A DNA stretch of 41,102 bases from Thermoplasmata archaeon (GTDB lineage Archaea; Thermoplasmatota; Thermoplasmata; Lutacidiplasmatales; UBA184): assembly GCA_021791335.1 (NCBI GenBank), contig JAJYWS010000035.1:1-41102 (forward strand), given 5' to 3'. How positions within the stretch are numbered: the first letter of the stretch is position 1; every line of letters begins with the position of its first letter. This document shows, piece by piece, positions 9,912-22,457 of the stretch. A program made the translations under genes and the position numbers. The notes below the pieces were generated by a model. That model did no database searches. It was given only the letters and a program-made list of their open reading frames with translations, and was not told where the DNA came from.

Positions 9912-11552
9912 TCACGCGCCCGCAGGCGAGGGGGGGACAGGGGCCCGTACCTCCGATTGTTGGTGGGCGAGCGCGGCCTCGACCAGGCCCCGGTAGAGCG
10001 GATGGGGGGCTTCGGGCCGGGAAAGGAACTCCGGATGGAACTGGACGCCGATGAAGAACGGGTGGGACGGGACCTCGAGCGCCTCGACCCGGCCGTCGGG
10101 GCTGCGGCCGGTCACGCGGAGACCGGCCCCCTCGAACCGGTCGAGGTAGCCGGGGTGGATCTCGTAGCGGTGGCGGTGCCGCTCCCGAATCTCGGTGCGG
10201 CCGTAGAGCCCGGCGATCTTCGACCCCGGGACGAGGTCGATCCGCTGGGCGCCGAGGCGCATCGTGGCGCCGAGGTGCTCGAGCCCCTTCTGTTCCTCCA
10301 GGAGGCAGACGACCGGATCCGGGGTCTCGGGATCGACCTCGGTGCTGCTGGCCCCGGTGAGCCCCAAGGTCGTGCGCGCAAACTCGATCGCCGCCATTTG
10401 AAAGCCGTAGCAGACGCCCAGGAACGGCAGTCCGCTCGACCGGGCCGCCCCGATCGCGAGCATCTTCCCTTCGACACCGCGGGGACCAAAGCCTCCCGGG
10501 ACCAGGAGCGCGTCGGAGCGGGCGACCCGCTGGAGGAGGGCCGGATCCCGGGTCAGCTCCTCCGAGTCGTACCAGGCGAGCCGGATCCCGACCCCGAGGC
10601 GACCCTGACAGTGGTGGAACGCCTCCGAGTGGGAGAGGTAGGCATCGCGGAGTTCGGTGTACTTGCCGACCACGGCGATCTGGACCGAACGGTCGGGGTG
10701 GTGGTACCGCTGGAGGAACTCCGACCAGGCGGTGTAGTCCGGGGCCCGTTCGGGGAGCTCGAGCAGCCGCCCGAGGATCTCCCCCACCCCCTGGGCTTCC
10801 AGGACCAGCGGGACATCGTAGACCACCCGCTGATCGGGGACCGAGATGACCGCCTGGGGCGGCACATCGCAGAAGAGGGAGATCTTGGTCTTGATCTCCG
10901 GGGCGAGGGGCACCGGGGAGCGCGCGAAGATGAGGTGGGGCCGGATGCCGATCGCCCGGAGCTCCCGGACCGAGTGCTGGGTCGGCTTGGTCTTCGACTC
11001 CCCGACCGGGCCGACGACCGGGACCAAGGTGGTGTGGACAAAGGCCATCCGGTGCTCCCCGAGCTCGTAGGAAAGCTCCCGGAGGGCCTCCAGGAACGGC
11101 ATCGACTCGATATCGCCGACCGTGCCCCCGACTTCGACCAGGGTGACCTCGGCCCCCTCCGACTCCGACACCTCCCGGATCACCCGTTTGATCTCCCCGG
11201 TGACGTGCGGGATGATCTGGACGGTGTTGCCGAGGTAGTCGCCCCGGCGCTCTTTCTCGATGACCGTGCGGTAGATCTTGCCGGTCGTGAGGTTGTGGCG
11301 CCCGTTGAGCGGCTGGTCGAGGAACCGCTCGTAGTTGCCGAGGTCGAGGTCGGCCTCGGTGCCGTCGTCCAGCACGAAGACCTCCCCATGCTGGTAGGGG
11401 TTCATCGTGCCGGCGTCGACGTTGAGGTACGGGTCGATCTTGAGGATCGTGACCGAGAACCCCCGCGCCTTCAGGAGCCGGCCGAGCGAGGAGGTCGTGA
11501 TGCCCTTGCCCAGGCCGGAAATCACCCCTCCACTGACGACAATGACCTTCAT
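9912..11552 (-). CDS. pyrG: CTP synthase
   Basis: [56 protein letters not shown], GATase [16 protein letters not shown]. Confidence 0.97.
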   Translation of the reverse strand: MKVIVVSGGVISGLGKGITTSSLGRLLKARGFSVTILKIDPYLNVDAGTMNPYQHGEVFVLDDGTEADLDLGNYERFLDQPLNGRHNLTTGKIYRTVIEKERRGDYLGNTVQIIPHVTGEIKRVIREVSESEGAEVTLVEVGGTVGDIESMPFLEALRELSYELGEHRMAFVHTTLVPVVGPVGESKTKPTQHSVRELRAIGIRPHLIFARSPVPLAPEIKTKISLFCDVPPQAVISVPDQRVVYDVPLVLEAQGVGEILGRLLELPERAPDYTAWSEFLQRYHHPDRSVQIAVVGKYTELRDAYLSHSEAFHHCQGRLGVGIRLAWYDSEELTRDPALLQRVARSDALLVPGGFGPRGVEGKMLAIGAARSSGLPFLGVCYGFQMAAIEFARTTLGLTGASSTEVDPETPDPVVCLLEEQKGLEHLGATMRLGAQRIDLVPGSKIAGLYGRTEIRERHRHRYEIHPGYLDRFEGAGLRVTGRSPDGRVEALEVPSHPFFIGVQFHPEFLSRPEAPHPLYRGLVEAALAHQQSEVRAPVPPSPAGA

Positions 11553-11655
11553 CGCGCCCCTCCGGAGCGCTCAGAAGGGGTTCGGACGATAAAGGCTCTG
11601 GGTTGGCGTGGAGGGTGGGGGGCGGGGTGGGCCGGGCGATCGGCGGCCTTGGGGC

Positions 11656-12459
11656 TCAGGGCGGGGCGGAGCCGTAGGCCCGCCGCCGCCCGGCCGGATC
11701 CCGGAACGACCTTCCGAACTCCTCCAGGCCCCGGAGGCTCTCCCACGGGAGCACCGGGCCGTCGACACAGACATGGAGGGGGCCGAGAGCGCACGCATCG
11801 CACAGACCCAGGGCGCACTTCATCTGCCGCTCGACCGAACAGATCACCGGGACGTGGTGGCGGTCGGCGAGATCGGCCACGCGCCGCATCATCACCTCGG
11901 GGCCGCAGGTCCAGACGGCGTCGTACGGGTGCTCCTCCAGGAGCCGTTCGGCCAGGGGGGTGACGAATCCTGGTCTCCCGGCCGAGCCGTCATCGGTGGC
12001 GACCTCGGTGGAGGCGCCCATCCGCTCGAAGCGTCCCCGGAACAGGAGCTCGGACGCCGTCACGGCCCCCAGGGCGACGTCGACCGCGTGGCCCGCCGCC
12101 CGGGCCGACTCGGCGGCCGGGGCGAGCACCGCCGCCCCGGAGCCTCCCGCCACGACGAGCACCCGACGCGGGGTCAGGTCGAACGGACGGCCGTACGGGC
12201 CACGGATCCCGATCCGGTCCCCCGGGCGGAGGGTCTGGATGGCCCGGCTGGTCGCTCCCATCGCCTTGACCGTGACCCCGCCCATCGGGCCGTTCGGGTA
12301 GGAGAGGGACATGGGCAGTTCATCATCCCCGGGGATCCAGACCATGACGAACTGGCCGGGGCGGGCCGCGGGCGCCCAAGCGAACCTCAGGGTGACGGTG
12401 GAGGGGGTCTCGTGGACCACCTCGGAGATGGGTACGATCGACCGGCTCGGGAGGGTCAC
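11656..12459 (-). CDS. pyrK: Dihydroorotate dehydrogenase electron transfer subunit
   Basis: FAD/NAD domain and C-terminal 2Fe-2S cysteines CALGLCDACALGPLHVCVDGPVL. Confidence 0.9.
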   Translation of the reverse strand: MTLPSRSIVPISEVVHETPSTVTLRFAWAPAARPGQFVMVWIPGDDELPMSLSYPNGPMGGVTVKAMGATSRAIQTLRPGDRIGIRGPYGRPFDLTPRRVLVVAGGSGAAVLAPAAESARAAGHAVDVALGAVTASELLFRGRFERMGASTEVATDDGSAGRPGFVTPLAERLLEEHPYDAVWTCGPEVMMRRVADLADRHHVPVICSVERQMKCALGLCDACALGPLHVCVDGPVLPWESLRGLEEFGRSFRDPAGRRRAYGSAPP

Positions 12460-13439
12460 GGCGCCCTCCGAGGCTTCGAGGGCCTCCTAAGCCGGGCGGG
12501 GGCTTGCTGGACGGCTGAGGAGGGGGGCCGCCCGTGGGCCCGGCCCACCGCCTCCTCCCACCGGTCGATCCCCAGGGCATCGAGCCGGGAGGCGAGGTCC
12601 CGGGCGATCGTCCCGAACAGGGCCACGCCGGGACCGGAGAGGGCCGTTCCGATCTGCACCGCCCGGGCGCCGGCCAAAAGATACTCGAGGGCGTCGTCGG
12701 CCGACGCGATCCCGCCGATCCCCACGATCGGGATCCGCACCGCCTCGAAGATCTGCCAGACGCAGGCGAGCCCGACCGGTTTGATCGCCGGCCCGCTGAG
12801 GCCCCCGAGGCCATGGGCGAGGATCGGTCGGGCCAGGGTCACATCGATTCCCAAGGCCCGGACGGTGTTGATCGCGCTGATCGCGTGGGCCCCGCCCCGC
12901 TCGGCGGCCCGAGCGAGGCCGGCCGGATCGGCGGTGTTGGGGGTGATCTTGGCGAGGACGGGGAGGTCGACCGCGGCGACCACGCTGCGCACGATCCGTT
13001 CGACCCGCCGGGGGTCGCTCCCGATCTCGCTCCCGTAGCCGTGCGCGTGGGGACAGCTCAAGTTGAGCTCCAGGGCGACCACTCCGGTCCCGGCCATCCG
13101 GCGGGCGAGGGCGGCAAACTCCCGCGGGGCGGCGGCAAAGATCGAGCCGATGACGGGGGCACCCGAGGCCCGGGCCACCTCGATCTCCGCGGGGTACTCG
13201 TCGATGCCCGGGTTCGGCAGCCCCATCGCGTTGAGGAGGCCCACCGGTCCGAGCGGCTCGACGGTGGGGTTCGGATAGCCGGACCGGGGCTCCGCCCCGA
13301 TCGACTTGGTCACCACGCCGCCCGCGCCGGCGGCGTAGGCGGCGGCCATCGAGGCCCCGGTCTCGCCCCAGATTCCCGACGCCAGGAGCAGGGGGTTCCG
13401 CAGCGGAACTCCGGCGAGCTCCACGGTCAGGTCGGCCAC
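12456..13439 (-). CDS. pyrD: Dihydroorotate dehydrogenase catalytic subunit (class 1B type)
   Basis: LTVELAGVPLRNPLLLASGIWGETG, NLSCPHAHG, GIGGIASADDALEYLLAGARAVQIGTAL; overlaps pyrK. Confidence 0.92.
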   Translation of the reverse strand: MADLTVELAGVPLRNPLLLASGIWGETGASMAAAYAAGAGGVVTKSIGAEPRSGYPNPTVEPLGPVGLLNAMGLPNPGIDEYPAEIEVARASGAPVIGSIFAAAPREFAALARRMAGTGVVALELNLSCPHAHGYGSEIGSDPRRVERIVRSVVAAVDLPVLAKITPNTADPAGLARAAERGGAHAISAINTVRALGIDVTLARPILAHGLGGLSGPAIKPVGLACVWQIFEAVRIPIVGIGGIASADDALEYLLAGARAVQIGTALSGPGVALFGTIARDLASRLDALGIDRWEEAVGRAHGRPPSSAVQQAPARLRRPSKPRRAP

Positions 13440-13461
13440 GACCGTGGGACAGGCGCCGTCC

Positions 13462-13467
13462 TTAAAT
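13462..13467. promoter_or_regulatory. Shared TATA element TTAAAT between divergent pyrD and clpB
   Basis: Only AT-rich hexamer in the 53-bp gap; centre is about 25 nt from pyrD ATG and about 28 nt from clpB ATG. Confidence 0.5.
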
Positions 13468-13492
13468 CGGCTCGCTCCGATAGAAGGGGGCC

Positions 13493-16093
<2,601 letters not shown>

Positions 16094-16100
16094 GGCCCCG

Positions 16101-17045
16101 GTGACGTCGATCGTGATCGCGTGCGTCGGCGATCCCGGCGTGGCCGCGAGCCTCGGCAAGAAGGGGACGGCCTCCGATCTCACCCTCTACAACTCGGTCC
16201 AGGGCGACCGTCAGTTCGTCTTCGTCGAACCCACCCGGTTCCCGGAGAAGATGGTCGCCCTGACGACCGCGCTCGCGATGGCCCACCGGTGCCTGCTCGT
16301 CGTCCACGGACTCACCCGCCCTCTCGCCGAGACCCTCGCCACCGTCGACCTGGTGGACCTCCCGACCACGATCGTGCGGGGGCCGTCGGTGGGGGACGAC
16401 GAGCTCCGCCGGGCGCTCAAGGGCAGCCGGCTCGAGTCGGAGCCGTTCCTCGCCGAGGAGCTGCCCCACCTGCGGGAGACGATCGGAGACTGGGCCGCCC
16501 CCGAGCGGCCGGGGCCGGTCCGGGTGCCGATCGACCACGCCTTCCAGGTGAAGGGGGTCGGGGCGGTCGCCCTGGGGCTGGTCGCGCAGGGCCGTCTCGA
16601 GGCCCACGCCAAGCTCCGGCTCTACCCCACCGCGAAGACGGTCGAGGTCCGGTCCATCCAGGTCCACGACGTCGACCGGGGGAGCGCCGCCACCGGCGAA
16701 CGGGTCGGGGTCGCGCTCAAGGGGGTCGACGCCACGGAGCTGGAACGCGGGCAGATCCTGGCCCCCGAGGGCTCCCTGGCGACCACGAACCGCTGGCACG
16801 GCCGGGATCCCCGGCGCTGCCGGTACTACCGGGGGTCGATCACCCCGGGAGGCCGCTACCACCTGGCCGTCGGGATCGACGCGTATCCGGTCCAGGTCGG
16901 GCCGGCCGGTGAATCGATCGAGTTCACGGTCGATCGGCCCGTCGCGGCCGACCCGGGTTCGCCCGGGTATCTGCTCGATCTCTCGGCCACCGCCGGGGCC
17001 CGGATCGTCGGGCGCTGGACCCTGGAGCCCGCCCCGCCGGGGTGA
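16101..17045 (+). CDS. SelB/EF-Tu-like protein with degenerate G domain (aSelBL-like)
   Basis: IACVGDPGVAASLGKKGTASDLTLYNSVQGDRQFVFVEPTRFPEKMVALTTALAMAHRCLLVVHG followed by EF-Tu domain 2-like beta barrel; no GHVDHGKT or NKxD. Confidence 0.7.
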   Translation: MTSIVIACVGDPGVAASLGKKGTASDLTLYNSVQGDRQFVFVEPTRFPEKMVALTTALAMAHRCLLVVHGLTRPLAETLATVDLVDLPTTIVRGPSVGDDELRRALKGSRLESEPFLAEELPHLRETIGDWAAPERPGPVRVPIDHAFQVKGVGAVALGLVAQGRLEAHAKLRLYPTAKTVEVRSIQVHDVDRGSAATGERVGVALKGVDATELERGQILAPEGSLATTNRWHGRDPRRCRYYRGSITPGGRYHLAVGIDAYPVQVGPAGESIEFTVDRPVAADPGSPGYLLDLSATAGARIVGRWTLEPAPPG

Positions 17046-17059
17046 TCGTGGGTTCGCCC

Positions 17060-18265
17060 TCAGGCGAACATCGTCACCGACTCCTTTCGGAGTTCTTCCT
17101 CGCCGACCACCTTCTCGACGGCCCGCTCGAAGTCCTGGAGGGTCACCTGGTCCCGCTCCTCGCGGATCGCCCCCATGCCGGCCTCGGTGCAGATCGCCTT
17201 GATGTCGGCGCCGGTCACGCCCTCGCACCGCTGGGCCAAAAGTTCGAAGTCGATCGGCTCCCGCAGGGCCATGCCCCGGGAGTGGATCCGGAAGATCTCG
17301 GCCCGGCCGGCCTCGCCCGGGACCGGGATCTCGATGATCCGGTCGAACCGCCCGGGCCGCAGGAGCGCATCGTCCAGGATGTCGGGGCGGTTCGTGGCGG
17401 CGATGATCTTGACATTGGACAGGGGCTCGAAGCCGTCCATCTCGGCGAGCAGCTGCATGAGGGTCCTCTGGACCTCGCGGTCGCCGCTCGTCGCGACCTC
17501 GAGCCGCTTGGCGCCGATCGAGTCCACCTCGTCGATGAAGATGATCGACGGGGCCTTCTCCCGCGCCAGTTGGAACAGCTCCCGGACCAGCCGGGCGCCC
17601 TCCCCGATGTACTTCTGGACGAGTTCGCTCCCGACCAGCCGGATGAAGGTGGCGTTGGTGTGGTGGGCGACCGCCTTCGCGATGAGGGTCTTTCCGGTAC
17701 CGGGCGGGCCGAGGAGCAGGACCCCCTTCGGGGGGTCGACCCCGATCTTGCGGTAGAGTTCGCTGCGGAGCAAGGGGTACTCCACCGCTTCGCGGATCTC
17801 CCGGATCTGGTCGCTGAGGCCCCCGACCTCCTGGTAGGTGGCGGTCGGCTTCGCGACGATCTCGCTGGCCGAGACCATGGGATCCACCGACGCCGGTAGG
17901 ACGCCCATCACCGCCAGGGTCTGCTTGTTGAGGGCGACCCGGCTCCCGACCGAAATCTTGGCCGCCTCGATCGACTCCGCGGTGTTGACCACGAAGTCGG
18001 GTCCGGTCGAGGATTTGACCACGATCCGGCCGTCGGTGAGCACATCGCGGACATTCCCGACGATGAGCGGGGGATAGCGGAGCCGATCCAGTTCGGTCTT
18101 GAGCCGCTTGACCTCCCGCTGGAGCCGGAGGATCTCCGCCTCCATGTAATGCCGCTCGCTCTCGATCCGCTTGATCGCGTCGGCCAACTGGTTGTTGCGG
18201 AGCTCGAGAAACGAGACACGTTCCAGCCGTTCCGATTCGGTGGGCGTGAGATCCGGTTCGGTCAT
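17060..18265 (-). CDS. pan: Proteasome-activating nucleotidase (PAN) AAA ATPase
   Basis: N-terminal coiled coil, OB domain, LLGPPGTGKTLIAKAVAHHTNATFIRLVGSELVQKYIGEGARLVRELFQLAREKAPSIIFIDEVDSIGAKR; ATG at 18265 preferred over TTG at 18298. Confidence 0.93.
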   Translation of the reverse strand: MTEPDLTPTESERLERVSFLELRNNQLADAIKRIESERHYMEAEILRLQREVKRLKTELDRLRYPPLIVGNVRDVLTDGRIVVKSSTGPDFVVNTAESIEAAKISVGSRVALNKQTLAVMGVLPASVDPMVSASEIVAKPTATYQEVGGLSDQIREIREAVEYPLLRSELYRKIGVDPPKGVLLLGPPGTGKTLIAKAVAHHTNATFIRLVGSELVQKYIGEGARLVRELFQLAREKAPSIIFIDEVDSIGAKRLEVATSGDREVQRTLMQLLAEMDGFEPLSNVKIIAATNRPDILDDALLRPGRFDRIIEIPVPGEAGRAEIFRIHSRGMALREPIDFELLAQRCEGVTGADIKAICTEAGMGAIREERDQVTLQDFERAVEKVVGEEELRKESVTMFA

Positions 18266-18308
18266 GGTGGGCGGGACGACACTCCCCAGCAGAACCAAGG
18301 CGCCTTGG

Positions 18309-18316
18309 CTTATAAG
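18309..18316. promoter_or_regulatory. Palindromic TATA element CTTATAAG between divergent pan and GHMP kinase
   Basis: Perfect palindrome, centre about 32 nt from 18345 ATG and about 47 nt from 18265 ATG. Confidence 0.5.
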
Positions 18317-18344
18317 TAGTCGTCAGTCCGGCGGGCGAGGACCG

Positions 18345-19310
18345 ATGGAGGCCACCCGAGCGGCGTGGGCGACCGCGCCGGGGCACGTCACCGGCATCTT
18401 CCTCCCGGCGACCGGATCCCGGGATCCGCGGGGACGGGGATCGCTGGGCGGCGGGATCGTTCTCGACGCCGGCGCCCGGGCGGTGGCCCGATGGCGCCCG
18501 TCCGCCCGCCGCCGGCTGCGGGTCGTGGACGACTCGGGCCGCCCGCTGCCGATCTCCCGGGAGGTCGCCGAACGGCTGCGCGGCGGTCGTCCCGGATCCC
18601 TCGAGGTGCTCCTGACCCACGAACTTCCCATCGGGCAGGGCTTCGGCATGAGCGCGGCGGGCGCCCTCGCGACCGCTCTCGCGGTGGCCCGGCTCTTCGG
18701 GATCGAGCGGTCCCGTGCGATCGAGACCGCCCACCTGGCCGATCTGTTCGGGGGTGGGGGTCTCGGGGGCGTGGCGGCCATCCTAGGCGGAGGCCTCGAG
18801 TTCCGGACCCGACCGGGGATTCCCCCGTGGGGTCAGATCGTCCATCGTCCCTGGCCCGGTCCGATCTGGATCGGCTGGATGGGCCGGCCGATGCCTTCCC
18901 CTCGCGCCTTGGCCGACCGGTCGCTCCGACGCCGGATCGAGCGGGCGGGCCGGCAGCTTCCCGCCCTCCTTCAGGACCCTGAACCGGCCCGGCTGTTCGA
19001 GGCGAGCGAGCGGTTTACCGATCGGCTCGGCTTGGCCGGTGGGACCCTCGCGCCGAGGATTGCCCGGATGCGGAAGGCGGGGGCCTGGACCCTGCAGACG
19101 ATGTTCGGGCACGGCTGGCTCGCCGTGCCTCCGACGGCCCGCGTCGACCAGGAACTCCGGCGCATCGCTCGCGAGGCGGGCTGGGAGGCGCGCCGCCTCT
19201 CCTGCGCTTCGCGAGGGCCCCGAACCGCCTTGTTCCCGTCCGACCCGGCGCCCCGTCCAGCGGCGGTCGCCCGGCGGGCCCGCCCTCCCCGACGCCCGGC
19301 GGGAGCTTAA
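18345..19310 (+). CDS. GHMP kinase, pantoate kinase-like
   Basis: ATAPGHVTGIF N-terminal motif and LPIGQGFGMSAAGALATALA GHMP motif, as in archaeal pantoate kinases. Confidence 0.8.
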   Translation: MEATRAAWATAPGHVTGIFLPATGSRDPRGRGSLGGGIVLDAGARAVARWRPSARRRLRVVDDSGRPLPISREVAERLRGGRPGSLEVLLTHELPIGQGFGMSAAGALATALAVARLFGIERSRAIETAHLADLFGGGGLGGVAAILGGGLEFRTRPGIPPWGQIVHRPWPGPIWIGWMGRPMPSPRALADRSLRRRIERAGRQLPALLQDPEPARLFEASERFTDRLGLAGGTLAPRIARMRKAGAWTLQTMFGHGWLAVPPTARVDQELRRIAREAGWEARRLSCASRGPRTALFPSDPAPRPAAVARRARPPRRPAGA

Positions 19311-19422
19311 GTACGGCCGCGCATCGGAGCGTCGGGGGTGGCGTCCCCCATCCGTGGCTTCCGCCGCGGTAGCCTGCCGTTCGCGCGGCCAATGACGCCT
19401 GCTTCGGAGCGGAGCAGGAACC

Positions 19423-20382
19423 TTGGTCGACATCGCAGCGCAGGAGATCAACCTCCTCCAGGCGGCGGTCGTGCTCTTCGGGGCCCCGTTGCTCGCGGGG
19501 GTGTATGCCCGGGCGCGGGCGTGGACCGAGTCCCGGCAGGGCCCTTCGGTCCTCCAGCCCTACTACGACCTCGCGAAGTACCTCCGCAAGGAGACGCTGC
19601 TTCCCGACGGCAGTTCGGCGGTCTTCGTGCTCGGCCCGTTGGTCGCGTTCGGAGCGTATCTCACCATCGCGGTCGTGGTGCCGGTCGTCACCCCCTACCC
19701 GCTGCCCTACGCCGGTCTCGTCGACCTTCTCGGGGGGGGACTCCTGTTCGGGTTGGCCGCCCTCGTCGTCGCCCTGGCGGCCCTCGATTCGGGCAGCAAC
19801 TATGCCGCGCTGGGCGCAAGCCGGGCCACGGTCTTCGGCGCGTTCGGCGAACCGGTCCTGATCATGGTCTTCGTTGCGGTCGCGGTGATCACCGGGACCA
19901 ACAATCCCTACGTGACGACGCAGCTTCTCGCCGGCTCGGCCTCGGCCTACCTGTCGCCCACCCATCTGCTCGCGACCGCCGCCTTCTTCCTGCTGCTGCT
20001 CGCGGAGACCGGAAAGCTCCCGGTCGAGAGCCCGGGCCATCTCGAGTTCGGGCTCATGGGCGAGGCCCAGGCGTACGAGCACTCCGGGCGGCTCTACGGT
20101 CTCCTCCAGTGGGACGGCTGGCTGAAGCAGTTCCTGCTCGCGACCATCTTCCTGAATGTGTTCGCGGCGCCGTGGGGACTCTCGGCGAGCCCCACCCTCG
20201 CCGCCGCGCTCGCGAACACCGGCCTCCTCGGCGCCAAACTGGCCGGCCTCGCCGGCCTGCTGGTGCTGGTCGAAGCCTCCCTCGCCAAGATCCGGCTCTT
20301 CAAGGTCCAGGATTTCCTGGTGATCGCCTTCTCCCTCGGCCTCCTCTCGGTCGTCACCTGGCTCTGGCTGGGGGTGAGCTGA
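19423..20382 (+). CDS. HyfC/NuoH-like membrane subunit of hydrogenase-4/complex I-related complex
   Basis: QPYYDLAKYLRKETLLP..., LLAETGKLPVESPGHLEFGLMGEAQAYEHSGR; TTG start. Confidence 0.88.
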   Translation: MVDIAAQEINLLQAAVVLFGAPLLAGVYARARAWTESRQGPSVLQPYYDLAKYLRKETLLPDGSSAVFVLGPLVAFGAYLTIAVVVPVVTPYPLPYAGLVDLLGGGLLFGLAALVVALAALDSGSNYAALGASRATVFGAFGEPVLIMVFVAVAVITGTNNPYVTTQLLAGSASAYLSPTHLLATAAFFLLLLAETGKLPVESPGHLEFGLMGEAQAYEHSGRLYGLLQWDGWLKQFLLATIFLNVFAAPWGLSASPTLAAALANTGLLGAKLAGLAGLLVLVEASLAKIRLFKVQDFLVIAFSLGLLSVVTWLWLGVS

Positions 20383-21033
20383 GTGGCGGTGGGGTCCGCG
20401 CAGGCCACCGTCCTCCTGGGCGTCGCGATCCTGCTCACGGCGCTCTACCTCCAGAGCGAATCGTTCGTCGGTCCTCAGATCCGGGCGATCGCCCTCCAGT
20501 CGCTCCTGCTCGGAGGGTTGCTCACCCTGCTCGCGGTCGAGCAGGGGAGCCTCGTTCTCGCGGCCCTGGCCGCGCTGACGGTGGGGATCCGGGCGCTGCT
20601 CCTCCCGTACATCCTGGCACGCCAGGCGGAGGCGTTCCGGCTCCCCGAGCGGGAGCTTCGGGCCGGGCGGCGGGTCCGGGGCCACGCCCTGGCCGCGGTG
20701 CTGCTCGCCGTCGTGGGCGGGGGGCTCTACCTTGAGGTGATCGGACCGGCCCTCGGCGGCCCGGACGGCGTGATCCCCTTCCTCCTGCTCCTGGAGGGGC
20801 TCCTCCTATTGGCGAGCCGTTCGAATGCGCTCGTCCGGGTCATCGCCTACCTGGAGGAGGAGAACGCCGTGGTCCTCCTCGGGGCCCTGATCGCCGCCGG
20901 CTTTTCGATCCTGGTGGAGAGCGTGGTCCTGCTCGACCTCATCGGCGTGGTGCTGGTCGCCGGATTCCTCTCCCGGCACCGGACCGCGGCCGGAGTGCCC
21001 GAGGAGGGCTTCGTCGAGGAGCTGACCGGATGA
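20383..21033 (+). CDS. HyfE/NuoK-like membrane subunit
   Basis: Multi-TM protein in HyfE operon position: LLGVAILLTALYLQSESFVGPQIRAIALQSLLLGG... Confidence 0.78.
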   Translation: MAVGSAQATVLLGVAILLTALYLQSESFVGPQIRAIALQSLLLGGLLTLLAVEQGSLVLAALAALTVGIRALLLPYILARQAEAFRLPERELRAGRRVRGHALAAVLLAVVGGGLYLEVIGPALGGPDGVIPFLLLLEGLLLLASRSNALVRVIAYLEEENAVVLLGALIAAGFSILVESVVLLDLIGVVLVAGFLSRHRTAAGVPEEGFVEELTG

Positions 21034-22457
21034 TCGTCCCCGGCGAACTGCTCTGGCTCGCGCTGGTCGGTCTTCCCACCGCCTCGGCGCTCGGCTGCGT
21101 CGTCCTGTCTCCCCGGCTCGCCGAGCGGATCGCCCGGGCGGCGAGCCTCGCGACGCTCGCCGTGGCGCTCCTCCTCCTGGTCGGGCCCGCCCGGGGATCG
21201 GCCGGGGGGATCCTGGGATGGGACGCGCTGAGCGACCTCTTCGCGGTCCTCGTCGCCGCCCTCTATGCCCTCTCGACCTGGGAGTCGTCCCTCTACCTGG
21301 CGTCGGTCCGGGCGTCGGCCCTCTCGCCCTCGAATTACTACGCCCTCCTGGGGGGGTTCGCGGCCGCGATGCTGGCGACCCTGTCGGTCTCGGATCTGGC
21401 CCTCATGTGGATCGGGCTCGAGGCGACGACGGTCGTGAGCGCTCTCCTGGTGATGTACGACCGGCGGCCGGCGAGCGTGGAGGCGGCCTGGCGCTACACC
21501 CTGATCGCCTCGGGGGGGCTCGCGGTCGGACTCTTTGCGCTCGCCCTCCTCTACCGGGAGACCGGGAGCCTGGATGCGTTCGCGCTCGCGGCCCACCCTC
21601 CGGCCCTGACCGCCGCCCTCGCCCTGGTGGTGGCCCTGGCCCTGATCGGCTTCGGGACCAAGGTCGGTCTCTTCCCGATGCACGCCTGGCTCCCGGACAC
21701 CCACTCGGAGGCGCCGGCCCCGGTGTCGGCCCTGCTCTCCGGGGTGCTGCTCCCGACGGCGCTCTACGTCTTCCTCCGGATCTACGACCTGCTGCCGTCC
21801 ACCGGGGCGCTCGGCCTCCATGAGCTCGTGGTCGCGGTCGGCGCCCTGACCGCGCTGGTGGCCGCGTTCCTGACCTTCGGCCAGCGCTCGTACAAGCGGC
21901 TGTTCGCCTACTCCAGCATGGAGAACATGGGCATTGCCCTGGTGGGGATCGGGCTCGGGGGGATCGCGCTCTACGGGGCCCTGCTGCTCCTGGTCGCCCA
22001 TGCGTTCGCCAAATCCTCGGCCTTCTCCTGCGCCGGAACCGCGCTCCGGACGACCGGGACTTCCCGGATCGACGCCGTGCGGGGGTTCGGACGACGGCGG
22101 CCCCGCACCGGGGTGCTCTGGATCCTCTCGGGCCTGGCCGTCACCGGAGCGCCCCCCTTCGGCAGCTTCGTTGCGGAGTTCGTCATCCTCACGGGGGCTC
22201 TCGCTCAGGGAGCGTACGCGGCCGTGGCCGCCCTCATCGTGGCGCTCGCGGTCGCCTTCGCCGGGATCAACTACCCGCTCGGTCGGATGGTCTTCTCCCG
22301 AACCGATCCTCCCGACCGTCCGGCCGACGTGCCGGAGGGTTGGCTTTCGACGGTCGTGCCGGGGATTGCCCTGGGGGTGGCCCTGGCCGTCGGATTGGGG
22401 TCGATCCCGTACCTGACCGGCGCGGTCCGGATCGCCGCCGGCGGGGGATTCCCATGA
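21030..22457 (+). CDS. HyfF/NuoN-like antiporter-type proton-translocating subunit
   Basis: LALMWIGLEATTVVSALLVMYD, GFGTKVGLFPMHAWLPDTHSEAPAPVSALLSGVLLPTALYVFLRIYD. Confidence 0.92.
   Translation: MIVPGELLWLALVGLPTASALGCVVLSPRLAERIARAASLATLAVALLLLVGPARGSAGGILGWDALSDLFAVLVAALYALSTWESSLYLASVRASALSPSNYYALLGGFAAAMLATLSVSDLALMWIGLEATTVVSALLVMYDRRPASVEAAWRYTLIASGGLAVGLFALALLYRETGSLDAFALAAHPPALTAALALVVALALIGFGTKVGLFPMHAWLPDTHSEAPAPVSALLSGVLLPTALYVFLRIYDLLPSTGALGLHELVVAVGALTALVAAFLTFGQRSYKRLFAYSSMENMGIALVGIGLGGIALYGALLLLVAHAFAKSSAFSCAGTALRTTGTSRIDAVRGFGRRRPRTGVLWILSGLAVTGAPPFGSFVAEFVILTGALAQGAYAAVAALIVALAVAFAGINYPLGRMVFSRTDPPDRPADVPEGWLSTVVPGIALGVALAVGLGSIPYLTGAVRIAAGGGFP

Noticed and set aside
6473-10054. 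1193-aa plus-strand ORF antisense to mcm and aspS
   Set aside because: Antisense of strongly recognisable genes; low-complexity Gly/Arg/Asp/Leu composition typical of high-GC shadow frames.
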